A DNA stretch of 64,000 bases from Shewanella gelidimarina (GCF_023283945.1 NZ_JAKIKW010000024.1:1-64000); one strand, 5' to 3'. Counted from the stretch's first letter, positions 36,267-45,632 are shown. Translations and numbers: made by a program. Notes: generated by a model not told the origin, from the letters alone.

Positions 36267-36662
36267 CTATAGGTTATTGATTTGATCTTTAAGATCGTAG
36301 TTGTCAGATGTTACGTATCGCTCTAAATTCTGTAATCTAATCTCTAGCGTTCTAAACTGAGTATTTACATCACTTAATGCCATCTTAGCGGGCTCACCGG
36401 ATTGCCAAACCTTCTTCTTAACTTCAATGTCCTTGTGGTTAAGCTTATTTTTGTCAGTGCCCGGTTTGATGTCTAATATCATCCAAAGTAATACATAGAT
36501 AATAAACACAATCCCTGTGCCGCCAAGTAAAAATATTGAGGCGGCAACCACTCTGACTAGCCATGTTTCAAAATTAAAGTAATCTGCAATCCCTGCACAT
36601 ACACCGGCAATTTTACCTGTTTGAGGAATTCGATATAAAGTTCTGCTTTTGCCTTCACTCAT
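36267..36662 (-). CDS. pspC: Phage shock protein C
   Basis: A 131-residue membrane protein with the PspC domain: LYRIPQTGKIAGVCAGIADY followed by NFETWLVRV and one long helix (about 35-62, FLLGGTGIVFIIYVLLWMIL). The C-terminal part is a coiled coil. PspB and PspC sense inner-membrane damage and recruit PspA away from PspF. It lies 66 bases downstream of pspB. Confidence 0.94.
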   Translation of the reverse strand: MSEGKSRTLYRIPQTGKIAGVCAGIADYFNFETWLVRVVAASIFLLGGTGIVFIIYVLLWMILDIKPGTDKNKLNHKDIEVKKKVWQSGEPAKMALSDVNTQFRTLEIRLQNLERYVTSDNYDLKDQINNL

Positions 36663-36728
36663 TTCTACTTCCCCCTTTACTTTATGATTAAATTGAAATT
36701 ATTTGCCTCGCTGGAAAAGCCTGATGAT

Positions 36729-36962
36729 TTATTCATCTCGCCCCCTCCATTGTGGTGCCTCGCTGTCCAAGATGGCCTCAAGCGTCTCAATTCGTTGTGA
36801 CATCTTGTCAGCCTTGCTAATAAGCTCATTTAATTGACCGAACTCTTCTTCAGTCAATCCTTGGCCTACCTGACGCTTACTTCTGTAGTGCAGTATTAGC
36901 CATATTGGTGCAACAATAATTAAGAAAATAATAATTGGTGCGATTAAAATGTCCGGGTTCAT
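36729..36962 (-). CDS. pspB: Phage shock protein B
   Basis: A 77-residue protein: one N-terminal membrane helix (about 5-25, LIAPIIIFLIIVAPIWLILH) and a cytoplasmic leucine-zipper-like coil (QLNELISKADKMSQRIETLE) ending APQWRGRDE, as in other PspB proteins. It acts with PspC as the membrane-stress sensor. It begins 20 bases after pspA; AGGAGG precedes its ATG. Confidence 0.94.
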   Translation of the reverse strand: MNPDILIAPIIIFLIIVAPIWLILHYRSKRQVGQGLTEEEFGQLNELISKADKMSQRIETLEAILDSEAPQWRGRDE

Positions 36963-36982
36963 AAAACACCTCCAATCCGTTG

Positions 36983-37666
36983 TTATTTAGCTTTTGCTTT
37001 AGTCTTGCTAGCTTTCATTTTAGCTTTAAGCGCTTCGAGCTCGTCATTGACAGAATCTTCTGCTTCAAGTGCTGCAAACTCATCACTTAAGGTACTCTTT
37101 TTACCTAAATCGTAAGCTTCAACTTGTGACTCTAGCCCTTCAACTCGACGCTCATATTGCTCGAACTTACTCATAGCGTTATCAATTTTGCTTGAATCAA
37201 GCTGCTTTTTCACCTCAAGACGAGAAGAGGCAGTTTGCTTACGCATAATGATAGTTTTTTGACGTACTTTTGCATCAGCTAACTTTTCTTGTAGCTGACC
37301 AACTTCCTCTTTTAAACGAAGAATATGTTCCTCAACCACCACCAATTCTGCAGCCAAGCTTTCAGCTAGTTCATTCGCTTTTTGCTTTTCAATCAAAGCA
37401 GCTTTGGCAAGATCTTCACGATCTTTAGACAATGCCAGTTCAGCTTTACTTTCCCAGTCCTGAACTTGCTGCTGTACTTTAGCAACTCGGCGAATAATCT
37501 CTTTCTTTTCTGCAAGTACTTTTGCAGATGTTGAGCGAACTTCGACCAGCGTATCTTCCATCTCTTGGATGATCAGACGTACCATTTTTTCTGGATCTTC
37601 AGCCTTATCAAGTAATGAGCTGATGTTAGAATTTATGATGTCTGCAAAGCGTGAAAAAATTCCCAT
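36983..37666 (-). CDS. pspA: Phage shock protein A
   Basis: A 227-residue, almost fully helical PspA/IM30 protein. The amphipathic N-terminus MGIFSRFADIINSNISSLLD is followed by EDPEKMVRLIIQEMEDTLVE and long coiled coils. PspA holds PspF inactive in unstressed cells and forms scaffolds on damaged membranes. The gene is first in pspABC-ycjXF and lies behind a sigma-54-type promoter. A Lys/Ala-rich tail (KAKMKASKTKAKAK) is slightly longer than in E. coli. Confidence 0.96.
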   Translation of the reverse strand: MGIFSRFADIINSNISSLLDKAEDPEKMVRLIIQEMEDTLVEVRSTSAKVLAEKKEIIRRVAKVQQQVQDWESKAELALSKDREDLAKAALIEKQKANELAESLAAELVVVEEHILRLKEEVGQLQEKLADAKVRQKTIIMRKQTASSRLEVKKQLDSSKIDNAMSKFEQYERRVEGLESQVEAYDLGKKSTLSDEFAALEAEDSVNDELEALKAKMKASKTKAKAK

Positions 37667-37706
37667 AATATTTACCTCTAATTAACGTTGGTTTCGATAA
37701 ATACTA

Positions 37707-37723
37707 TCCAGTATTCGTGCCAA
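37707..37723 (-). promoter_or_regulatory. Sigma-54-type promoter of the psp operon
   Basis: On the minus strand TTGGCACGAATACTGGA fits the -24 element (TTGGCACG) exactly; the -12 element CTGGA departs from TTGCA, as the E. coli pspA promoter also does. Predicted start about 25-30 bases before pspA. The adjacent pspF encodes the matching enhancer-binding protein. Confidence 0.75.
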
Positions 37724-37843
37724 CTTTTCATTTTACTTATTATACAATGACTTAACCAAAACCTTAACTTTTGCTTCCATTTATAAACAGGGCATCATAT
37801 TATTATTTTCACCAATTATTAGCGTTAAAGACTAAAACTTACT

Positions 37844-38890
37844 GTGAGCAATCAATTTCAGCAAGACAATCTTATTGGACAATCTAATGCATTGTTAGAG
37901 GTCCTTGAACATATTTCGCAGGTAGCCCCTCTCTCTAAGCCTGTACTGATCATTGGTGAACGTGGCACAGGCAAGGAGTTAATTGCCGAGCGTTTACATT
38001 ACCTATCAAAGCGTTGGGATCAAAGCTTTGTTAAATTAAATTGCTCCTCATTAAGTGAGAACTTATTAGAGAGTGAGCTATTTGGCCATGATGCAGGTGC
38101 ATTTACCGGTGCCAATAAAAAACACGAAGGTCGATTTGAGCGTGCCAACGGCGGTACATTATTCCTAGATGAACTGGCCAATACCTCAGGCCTTATTCAG
38201 GAAAAGCTATTAAGAGTGATTGAATACGGCGAATTTGAACGTGTCGGTGGCAACAAAACCGTCCACACCGATGTTCGCTTAGTGTGTGCTGCTAATGAGG
38301 ATTTGCCCTCTTTAGCTGAGGCGGGGGAATTTAGACCTGATTTGCTAGACCGATTAGCATTTGATGTTATTACGCTGCCGCCGTTACGCCATCGCCCAGA
38401 CGATATCATGACGCTTGCAGAATATTTTGCCGTCGGAATGGCAAGGCAACTCAAGTTGGAGCTATTTGAAGGCTTTAGCCCCAGTGCAGTAAAGCAGCTA
38501 ATGGAGTATCGCTGGCCAGGCAACATTCGAGAGCTCAAGAACGTTGTTGAACGTAGCGTCTATCGCAACGCTGAATCAGGGACTGCAATCACTCATATCA
38601 CTATTGATCCGTTTGCATCACCTTATCGTCCAACAACACGAGTTAAAACCAAAGAGAGACAACAAACAAACGACACGCCAGTGGCGAGCGTTGTGGCTGA
38701 GCCAGCTAAAACTGACGCAATCAACTTCCCAATAGATTTTAAAACCCATTGCGAAGAGAATGAAGTCAGTCTGCTAAAACAAGCGTTAGAAGCGGGACAG
38801 TTTAACCAGAAAAAAACCGCTGAACTGCTTGGTTTAAGCTACCATCAACTTCGCGGGATCTTAAAGAAATACAACTTACTGGATAAATAA
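37844..38890 (+). CDS. pspF: PspF, sigma-54-dependent activator of the psp operon
   Basis: A 348-residue AAA+ activator without an N-terminal receiver domain, as in PspF. Walker A GERGTGKE (about 38-45), the sigma-54 contact loop GAFTGA (about 85-90), GGTLFLDEL Walker B, the R-finger region, and a Fis-like helix-turn-helix at the end (NQKKTAELLGLSYHQLRGIL). It starts with GTG at 37844. It is divergent from pspA, which it activates; PspA represses it by direct binding. The insert before the Fis domain (about 250-300, basic and Pro/Thr-rich) is longer than in E. coli. Confidence 0.95.
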   Translation: MSNQFQQDNLIGQSNALLEVLEHISQVAPLSKPVLIIGERGTGKELIAERLHYLSKRWDQSFVKLNCSSLSENLLESELFGHDAGAFTGANKKHEGRFERANGGTLFLDELANTSGLIQEKLLRVIEYGEFERVGGNKTVHTDVRLVCAANEDLPSLAEAGEFRPDLLDRLAFDVITLPPLRHRPDDIMTLAEYFAVGMARQLKLELFEGFSPSAVKQLMEYRWPGNIRELKNVVERSVYRNAESGTAITHITIDPFASPYRPTTRVKTKERQQTNDTPVASVVAEPAKTDAINFPIDFKTHCEENEVSLLKQALEAGQFNQKKTAELLGLSYHQLRGILKKYNLLDK

Positions 38891-38955
38891 TTGCTGTTAA
38901 GCTCTTGGCACTGTTAAAATGCCTATTAACGTTCAGATCATAAAATGATTGCTTA

Positions 38956-40584
38956 ATGAAACAGCAGCTAAAGCGAATAGGTCTTGTAACCTGTTTATCG
39001 GTGATAAGCTTGTTACTTGTTGCCTGTGGACCTCAAAAGATCCCCACAGGCTTAGTCTATTGCTCAGAAGGCAATCCTGAAAGCTTTAACCCACAAACAG
39101 TGACATCGGGCACCACTATTGATGCCACCTCACAACAATTGTACGACACGCTCGTTGATTACGACCCAGTGACAAGCTCTATTGTCCCCGCTTTAGCCAT
39201 CTCTTGGCAAGGTAGTGACGATGGCCTGACTTATCGATTTAAACTCCGCAGCGGCGTCCAGTTTCACCAAACCGATTACTTCACTCCAACCAGACACTTT
39301 AATGCAGACGATGTTTTGTTCTCTTTTAACCGCATTATTGATACCGAAAACCCTTACCATAGTGTTTCAGCAAACGGTTATCCGTTCTTTCAAAGTATCG
39401 GGTTAAGTCAAACGATTAGGCAGATTGAAAAAGTCGCTGAAGACGAAATTGTGTTTCATTTAAACGTCAGCGATGCCTCCTTTCTATCCAATCTCGCGAC
39501 GGGTTTCTCGGTCATTTTGTCCAAAGAGTATGCCGATACGCTGCTGGCGCAACATAATCCGGAGCTATTGGATAGCGCCCCCATTGGTACTGGGCCTTTT
39601 AAACTGACAAAATATGTCAAAAATGAATATATTCGTTATCACCGAAATGAGCAGTTTTGGCGCAAACTTCCCGAATTTGAACATCTGGTTTTTGACATAA
39701 CACCAAAAAGTACAGCCAGATTAACCAAGCTGATTACCGGCGACTGTAATGTGTCAGCGCTACCTAAAGCAGGTGAGCTTCCCGTTATAAAGCAGCATGA
39801 TCACTTAGAGCTCGACACCCAACTCGGTTTTAACGTCGCCTTTTGGGCATTTAATACCCAGAAAGTCCCCTTTAACGATGTTAGAGTGAGAAAAGCACTC
39901 GCCTATGCCGTTGATAAACAAAATATTTTACGAGCTGTATACCAAGAAACGGCTATTGAAGCTACTGGCATGTTACCACCACAGTCTTGGGCTTATCGAT
40001 ACAACCGTAGTCATTATGATTACAACCCACAAAAAGCCAAAGCGTTGCTAAAAGAAGCTGGCATCGAGAAACTCAATATTGATGTATGGGCAATGCCCGT
40101 TGCACGTATTTATAACCCTAATGCATTAAAAACGGCAGAATTGATTCAGGCTGATTTGGCCAATATAGGAGTCAGTGTCAATATAGTGACCTACGACTGG
40201 AGTGTATTTAATCAAAAGCTTAATCGCAGGGATTATGATTCTGTGCTGATAGGCTGGAATGCCGATAATAGCGACCCTGATAACTTTTTTTCTCCCATAT
40301 TAAGCTGCGATGCACAAAGTTCTTCGAGCAATCGAGCTCAATGGTGCAATCCAGAAATGGACGCAATATTGGCCAAAGCAAAAGCGACTACAATTAAGTC
40401 AGACCGAAAAAAACTCTATCAACAAGCAGAAAAACTCTTTAATGAACAGCTACCGATGTTACCTTTTGCCCATGCAACTAAGCTCACCTTCAAGCAAAAA
40501 AACATCAAACAAACCCAGCTCACTCCTTTTGGTGGGATTTCATTCGAGAATACTATGAAAATAGCCCCTGAGGACATGCACTAA
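38956..40584 (+). CDS. sapA: SapA, periplasmic peptide-binding component
   Basis: A 542-residue family-5 solute-binding protein (dipeptide/oligopeptide type). The signal sequence ends in a lipobox (LLVACG), so it is probably a lipoprotein. Family features include GLVYCSEGNPESFNPQTVTS at the mature start and FNDVRVRKALAYAVDKQNIL in the middle. SapA delivers cationic peptides or related ligands to SapBCDF. It lies 65 bases after pspF on the same strand, as in E. coli, and its TAA overlaps the start of sapB. Confidence 0.92.
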   Translation: MKQQLKRIGLVTCLSVISLLLVACGPQKIPTGLVYCSEGNPESFNPQTVTSGTTIDATSQQLYDTLVDYDPVTSSIVPALAISWQGSDDGLTYRFKLRSGVQFHQTDYFTPTRHFNADDVLFSFNRIIDTENPYHSVSANGYPFFQSIGLSQTIRQIEKVAEDEIVFHLNVSDASFLSNLATGFSVILSKEYADTLLAQHNPELLDSAPIGTGPFKLTKYVKNEYIRYHRNEQFWRKLPEFEHLVFDITPKSTARLTKLITGDCNVSALPKAGELPVIKQHDHLELDTQLGFNVAFWAFNTQKVPFNDVRVRKALAYAVDKQNILRAVYQETAIEATGMLPPQSWAYRYNRSHYDYNPQKAKALLKEAGIEKLNIDVWAMPVARIYNPNALKTAELIQADLANIGVSVNIVTYDWSVFNQKLNRRDYDSVLIGWNADNSDPDNFFSPILSCDAQSSSSNRAQWCNPEMDAILAKAKATTIKSDRKKLYQQAEKLFNEQLPMLPFAHATKLTFKQKNIKQTQLTPFGGISFENTMKIAPEDMH

Positions 40585-41615
40585 TGGGTCGTTATTTATT
40601 AAGAAGACTTAACTTATTCCTCGCCACATCACTGGTCCTTATCGGTGTTTTATTCATTGCTACCAGTCATTTCCCCGTTGAACAACAATATGCGTTGACA
40701 GGAATAGCGTCTCCAACAGCAGAGCAACTCGCGTTGGGCCGCAGTGAATACAAGCTCGACAGTAATCAATTTCGTCAGTTTTTAGCCTATACAGAGCAAA
40801 GAGTTAGCGGCAACCTTGGTGTTTCGATTACATCACAAAAACCCGTTATCGACGAATTGATTCAAGTCCTTCCTGCATCGTTCGAGCTGGCTATCGTAGC
40901 GGGTATATTGGCGATGTGTCTTGGGGTGCCTTTGGGGATTTTAGCGTCTCTGAGCAAGAACAAAATTACCCAGCACACGATTATGGCGATAACGCTAACC
41001 GGTTACTCTATCCCGGTATTTTGGCTAGGATTAACGTTATCACTCTGGTTTGGGGTTGAGCTGGGTTGGCTGCCTATTTCAGGCCGGATAAATTTACTCT
41101 ATGAGATTGAGCCCGTAACAGGCTTTATGCTGATAGACACCCTTTTATCTCAATCAATATACCGTATATCTGCATTTCTAGATGCGATGCAACATATTGT
41201 GTTACCCGCAATCACACTGGCAGTATTGCCGTTCACGGTCGTGGTTAGAATCACCCGCTCAGCAATGCTTCATATTATGAATGAGCCTTACATACGTGCA
41301 GCTGAAGCTCGTGGACTACACACAGGGACCATAGTGTTACGTCACGCCCTGCCGAATGCCTTTATTCCTGTGTTAAAAAATATGGGATTAATGCTGGGAA
41401 CATTCGCTAGTTACGCCATGATAGTCGAAGTCATCTTCTCTTGGCCAGGAGTGGGGAGTTGGTTAGTCTCTGGCATATATCAGCGCGACTACACGGTGAT
41501 TCAAGGGGGAGTATTAAGCGTGGCATTAATTATTATCTTCTTCAGTATTTTCATTGAAGTATTACATAACGCCTTCAATCCAATCAGCAGGAAAGAAATC
41601 TATGCCGCGAATTAG
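40584..41615 (+). CDS. sapB: SapB, ABC transporter permease
   Basis: A 343-residue permease of the DppB/OppB type with six predicted membrane helices. The binding-protein-dependent transport (EAA) loop reads EPYIRAAEARGLHTGTIVLR around residues 233-252. The ATG overlaps the sapA stop codon. It forms the membrane channel with SapC. Confidence 0.93.
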   Translation: MGRYLLRRLNLFLATSLVLIGVLFIATSHFPVEQQYALTGIASPTAEQLALGRSEYKLDSNQFRQFLAYTEQRVSGNLGVSITSQKPVIDELIQVLPASFELAIVAGILAMCLGVPLGILASLSKNKITQHTIMAITLTGYSIPVFWLGLTLSLWFGVELGWLPISGRINLLYEIEPVTGFMLIDTLLSQSIYRISAFLDAMQHIVLPAITLAVLPFTVVVRITRSAMLHIMNEPYIRAAEARGLHTGTIVLRHALPNAFIPVLKNMGLMLGTFASYAMIVEVIFSWPGVGSWLVSGIYQRDYTVIQGGVLSVALIIIFFSIFIEVLHNAFNPISRKEIYAAN

Positions 41616-42492
41616 CATATATCAGGAAGATGATATCCCCTCGCCTATGCGCAAGCTATGGCAAGCTTTTGCTGATAACCCTTTTGCATTAATGGGTCTA
41701 TGGGCAGTCATTTGCTTATTGGGCTTGGCTATTTTTGGCCCTTGGATTGCACCATTTTCACCAGAACAACAAGACCCTTTAGCGTTACTTTTACCGCCAT
41801 CTTGGGATGCTAGTGGTACCGTTGAACACTTTTTAGGGACCGATGATTTAGGCCGAGATATTTTTAGCCGGCTGCTTCATGGGGCACACTTAACATTTGG
41901 CATGGCATTGGCGATAGTGACCGCCTCCCTTAGCGTCGGTTTTGTCATCGGCTCGATATCAGGCATGATGAAAGGCCTTAAATCCTCAATTTTGAGCCAC
42001 CTGCTTGATGCATTATTGTCTATCCCGTCACTACTGATGGCCATTTTAGTTGTCGCCGTCATGGGGCCAGGATTGGGAAATGTATTTTGGGCTGTAGGGA
42101 TAGCGCTAACGCCACAATTTGTGCGAGCTATCCATCAAGCGGTTCATGAAGAGTTGCAAAAAGATTATGTAACGGCTGCTAAGCTTGATGGCGCAAATTC
42201 GATACAAATATTTTGGTACGTTATTATGCCCAATGTCTGGGAAACCGTTATTATTCAAATAACACTGGCGATATCAGCAGCCATTTTAGATATTGCAGCG
42301 CTAGGGTTTCTTAATCTCGGCGCACAAGCCCCGAGTCCTGAATGGGGCGCTATGGTGTCCCAAGGGCTCGATAACATACTGACAGCACCCTGGACTGTCA
42401 CCATTCCCGGTGTTGCTATTTTGTGCAGCGTACTTGCCATTAACCTTGTCGGTGATGGATTAAGGTCGGCGCTATCGCCGATAAGAAACTAA
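41602..42492 (+). CDS. sapC: SapC, ABC transporter permease
   Basis: A 296-residue DppC/OppC-type permease. ATG 41602 is preferred to an in-frame start at 41554: it has AGGAAAG upstream, and MPRISIYQEDDIPSP matches E. coli SapC in length and position. It overlaps the end of sapB by 14 bases. HFLGTDDLGRDIFSRLLHGA and the EAA loop KDYVTAAKLDGANSIQIFWY identify it. Confidence 0.93.
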   Translation: MPRISIYQEDDIPSPMRKLWQAFADNPFALMGLWAVICLLGLAIFGPWIAPFSPEQQDPLALLLPPSWDASGTVEHFLGTDDLGRDIFSRLLHGAHLTFGMALAIVTASLSVGFVIGSISGMMKGLKSSILSHLLDALLSIPSLLMAILVVAVMGPGLGNVFWAVGIALTPQFVRAIHQAVHEELQKDYVTAAKLDGANSIQIFWYVIMPNVWETVIIQITLAISAAILDIAALGFLNLGAQAPSPEWGAMVSQGLDNILTAPWTVTIPGVAILCSVLAINLVGDGLRSALSPIRN

Positions 42493-42496
42493 CAAT

Positions 42497-43504
42497 ATGC
42501 CACTTCTTGATATTAGAAATCTCACCATCGAACTTGACACACCTCGCGGCCGCGTCAAGGCGCTTGAACGAGTATGCTTAACCATCAACCCTGGCGAACT
42601 GCACGGTTTAGTTGGCGAGTCTGGCTCTGGACGTAGTTTGTTGGCAAGAGCCATATTAGGTGTTCCAGGCCACAATTGGACTGTCACTGCCGATCGCATG
42701 ATGTGGGATGGGCAGAACTTGATGGAGATGTCTTCTAAGCAGCGGAGAAACTTGATGGGGAGTGAGATAGCAATGATATTTCAAGACCCAACAAGTAGTC
42801 TAGATCCTGCGATATCTGTCGGTAGCCAAATTATTGAGGCCATGCCCACCAATAAAAGTTTACCTTTTTGGAAACGTGGCAAGTTTAAGAAAAAAACCGC
42901 TGAGAAATGGCTACACAAAGTCGGCATTAAGAATACAGAAAAAGTCATGGAGAGTTATGCGTGGGAGCTGTCTGAAGGTGAATGTCAAAAAGTCATGATT
43001 GCCATGGCGGTTGCCAATCAACCTAGATTGCTCATTGCTGACGAACCCACCGACTCGATGGAACTCAGCACCCAAGCACAGATTTTTAGATTACTGAGTA
43101 AGCTAAACCAGTTGCAGAACGTCTCTATTTTATTGATTAGCCATGAGCTCGATACGCTGGCAGGCTGGTGCGATCAATTGACCGTTCTTTATTGCGGTCA
43201 AGTTATGGAGTCGGGCCCGACGGCAGAACTGCTCAAGCGCCCCTTTCATCCATACACTGAAGCCCTGATCGATAACGCACCAGACTACTCTGGCGAGTTA
43301 GCGCATAAGTCAATGATGCAAACCTTGCCTGGTTCCGCGCCTGCATTGCAACACTTGCCCATTGGCTGTCGACTCGGCCCACGCTGTCCGCAAGCGCAAA
43401 AAAAATGCGTCAGTCAACCGAGTTTATGCCATAAGAAAGATCGCTATTTTGCGTGTCACTTCCCATACCACAATGAGTCTTGTAATGACGACACCTCTAC
43501 TTAA
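42497..43504 (+). CDS. sapD: SapD, ABC transporter ATPase
   Basis: A 335-residue DppD-type ATPase with the oligopeptide transporter C-terminal extension (PIGCRLGPRCPQAQKKC, cysteine-rich). The start MPLLDIRNLTIELDT is close to E. coli SapD. Walker A reads GESGSGRS at about 38-45: the usual lysine is arginine, which generally impairs nucleotide hydrolysis. The signature LSEGE (for LSGGQ) is normal for SapD. Walker B is LLIADEPTD. In E. coli SapD also supports Trk potassium uptake, reportedly through ATP binding. It lies five bases after sapC and overlaps sapF. Confidence 0.93.
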   Translation: MPLLDIRNLTIELDTPRGRVKALERVCLTINPGELHGLVGESGSGRSLLARAILGVPGHNWTVTADRMMWDGQNLMEMSSKQRRNLMGSEIAMIFQDPTSSLDPAISVGSQIIEAMPTNKSLPFWKRGKFKKKTAEKWLHKVGIKNTEKVMESYAWELSEGECQKVMIAMAVANQPRLLIADEPTDSMELSTQAQIFRLLSKLNQLQNVSILLISHELDTLAGWCDQLTVLYCGQVMESGPTAELLKRPFHPYTEALIDNAPDYSGELAHKSMMQTLPGSAPALQHLPIGCRLGPRCPQAQKKCVSQPSLCHKKDRYFACHFPYHNESCNDDTST

Positions 43505-44270
43505 AGTTACTAACCTAAGCAAAAGCTACTATGCTGGTTATAAGCGTTTCAAACGTCAATACAATCAAGCGTTATCACCTGTTTCATTTGAATTAAACAC
43601 TGGTGAAACACTCGCGATCGTCGGCGAAACAGGATCAGGCAAGAGCACGATTGCTCGCATTCTTGTGGGTGCAGAGATAAGGAGTGGCGGTGAGATTTTT
43701 TTTGAAGGTGAGTCATTAGAGAAACATGATTTAAAACAACGTTGCCGTATGATCCGCATGATATTTCAAGATCCGAATACATCGTTAAATCCAAGATTAA
43801 CGATTGGCGATCTACTCGATGAACCGCTTAAATTCAACACTGACCTGACAGAAAAAGAAAGACGAGCCTTAGTTGTTGATAAGCTAAGAAAGGTCGGTTT
43901 ATTGTCAGAGCATGTAGACTTCTATCCACACATGATCTCCGAAGGCCAAAAGCAGCGCGTGGCCGTAGCACGCGCCCTGATGCTTGACCCTAAAATAATC
44001 ATTGCAGATGAAGCTCTCACCGCGCTCGATCTATCGGTACGAGCACAAATTCTAAATCTGTTACTTGAATTGCAGCAAGAGATGGGGCTGTCTTACATCT
44101 TCGTGTCCCATAATATGAATATTATTCGTCACGTTAGTGACAAAATAATGGTGTTAAAAAAAGGCCAACTCATTGAGAAAGCAACCACTGAGCAGCTGTT
44201 TAATTCACCTCAACACGAATACACCCAACGACTAATACAGGAGCATAGTTTGTTTACTCGTAAAAAGTAA
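43485..44270 (+). CDS. sapF: SapF, ABC transporter ATPase
   Basis: A 261-residue DppF-type ATPase. ATG 43485 (MTTPLLKVTNLSKSYYAG) is chosen over the in-frame start at 43362, which would overlap sapD by 140 bases. Walker A GETGSGKS is intact, the signature is ISEGQ, and Walker B is IIIADEALTALD. It pairs with SapD, so one normal nucleotide site can remain in the transporter. Last sap gene; fabV follows after 114 bases. Confidence 0.93.
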   Translation: MTTPLLKVTNLSKSYYAGYKRFKRQYNQALSPVSFELNTGETLAIVGETGSGKSTIARILVGAEIRSGGEIFFEGESLEKHDLKQRCRMIRMIFQDPNTSLNPRLTIGDLLDEPLKFNTDLTEKERRALVVDKLRKVGLLSEHVDFYPHMISEGQKQRVAVARALMLDPKIIIADEALTALDLSVRAQILNLLLELQQEMGLSYIFVSHNMNIIRHVSDKIMVLKKGQLIEKATTEQLFNSPQHEYTQRLIQEHSLFTRKK

Positions 44271-44384
44271 ACTGCTCCAACCACTGACAAAAATGCTCAA
44301 ATTAGCGAAAATTAGCGAAAATTGAGTGTCATTTGATGTGAGTTTATTTATCCTAGATACAATTTTTTCAGAGAAATAGAAAAT

Positions 44385-45587
44385 ATGATTATCAAACCTA
44401 GAACGCGTGGCTTTATTTGTACAACGACTCACCCTGTTGGTTGTGAAGCCAATGTACTTGAACAGATCAACATTACTAAAGCTAAAGGCAAAATTGCTAA
44501 TGGTCCTAAAAAGGTATTAGTTGTTGGTTCTTCAAGTGGTTATGGTCTTTCTTCTCGTATCACAGCAGCATTTGGCAGTGATGCAGCCACCTTAGGTGTA
44601 TTTTTTGAAAAGCCAAGTACAGAAACAAAACCAGGTACCGCCGGTTGGTATAACTCAGCCGCATTCGACAAATTTGCTAAAGCTGAAGGCTTATATTCTA
44701 AAAGCATAAACTGTGATGCCTTTAGTCACGCAGCGAAGCAAAAAGCGATTGAACTGATTAAACAAGATCTCGGTGAAATCGATATGGTGGTCTACTCACT
44801 AGCATCGCCAGTGCGTAAACTTCCTGATAGTGGTGAGCTTATCCGTTCATCATTAAAGCCTATCGGTGCACCTTATAAGGCGACTGCCGTAGACACCAAT
44901 AAAGACATCATCATTGAGGCCAATGTTGAGCCTGCAACCGAGCAAGAAATTGCCGATACCGTCACCGTTATGGGCGGCGAAGATTGGGAATTATGGATGG
45001 ATGCACTTGCTGAAGCAGGTGTATTAGCAGATGGTTGTAAAACCGTCGCTTATAGCTATATCGGTACCGAACTGACTTGGCCTATCTATTGGCACGGCGC
45101 TTTAGGTAAAGCAAAAATGGACCTAGACAGAGCCGCTCATACACTTGATGCTAAGCTTTCAGCAACGGGTGGTAGTGCTAACGTTGCGGTACTAAAAAGT
45201 GTTGTGACTCAAGCTAGCTCCGCAATACCTGTAATGCCACTTTATATTGCGATGGTATTTAAGAAGATGCGTGCTGAAGGCCTTCATGAGGGTTGTATTG
45301 AACAAATCTCTCGTATGTTCAATGAACGCCTTTACAAAGCCGACGGCAGTGCTGCTGACGTTGACGACTGCAACCGTTTACGTTTAGATGATTGGGAATT
45401 GAGAGAAGAAATTCAACAACATTGCCGTGATCTTTGGCCACTAGTGACATCAGAAAATCTATCTGAGCTCACTGATTACCGTGAATATAAAGAAGAGTTC
45501 TTAAAGCTCTTTGGTTTCGGTGTTGAAGGCATAGATTATGAGCAAGACGTCAATCCAAATGTCGAATTTGACGTTGTTTCTATCTAA
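44385..45587 (+). CDS. fabV: Enoyl-ACP reductase FabV (NADH-dependent, triclosan-insensitive type)
   Basis: A 400-residue FabV-type enoyl-ACP/trans-2-enoyl-CoA reductase, the last step of fatty-acid elongation. Features: MIIKPRTRGFICTTTHPVGC, the nucleotide-binding VLVVGSSSGYGLSSRI, and the Y-x8-K active site (YWHGALGKAK) near 230. It follows sapF, the position occupied by fabI in E. coli, so the two unlike-sized reductases occupy the same neighbourhood. It has its own leader with a short AAATTAGCGA tandem duplication at about 44297-44320. FabV enzymes are known for low triclosan sensitivity. Confidence 0.95.
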   Translation: MIIKPRTRGFICTTTHPVGCEANVLEQINITKAKGKIANGPKKVLVVGSSSGYGLSSRITAAFGSDAATLGVFFEKPSTETKPGTAGWYNSAAFDKFAKAEGLYSKSINCDAFSHAAKQKAIELIKQDLGEIDMVVYSLASPVRKLPDSGELIRSSLKPIGAPYKATAVDTNKDIIIEANVEPATEQEIADTVTVMGGEDWELWMDALAEAGVLADGCKTVAYSYIGTELTWPIYWHGALGKAKMDLDRAAHTLDAKLSATGGSANVAVLKSVVTQASSAIPVMPLYIAMVFKKMRAEGLHEGCIEQISRMFNERLYKADGSAADVDDCNRLRLDDWELREEIQQHCRDLWPLVTSENLSELTDYREYKEEFLKLFGFGVEGIDYEQDVNPNVEFDVVSI

Positions 45588-45606
45588 ATAGAGATAACGT
45601 TAGTGA

Positions 45607-45632
45607 AACGCCGCTTTATGCGGCGTTTTTTT
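45607..45632 (+). terminator. fabV terminator
   Basis: AACGCCGC and GCGGCGTT arms with a 5-base loop followed by seven T. It lies 20 bases after the fabV stop codon. Confidence 0.9.

Noticed and set aside
43362..43484. Longer start for sapF inside sapD
   Set aside because: The extra residues read the sapD C-terminal cysteine-rich region out of frame; homology starts at 43485.
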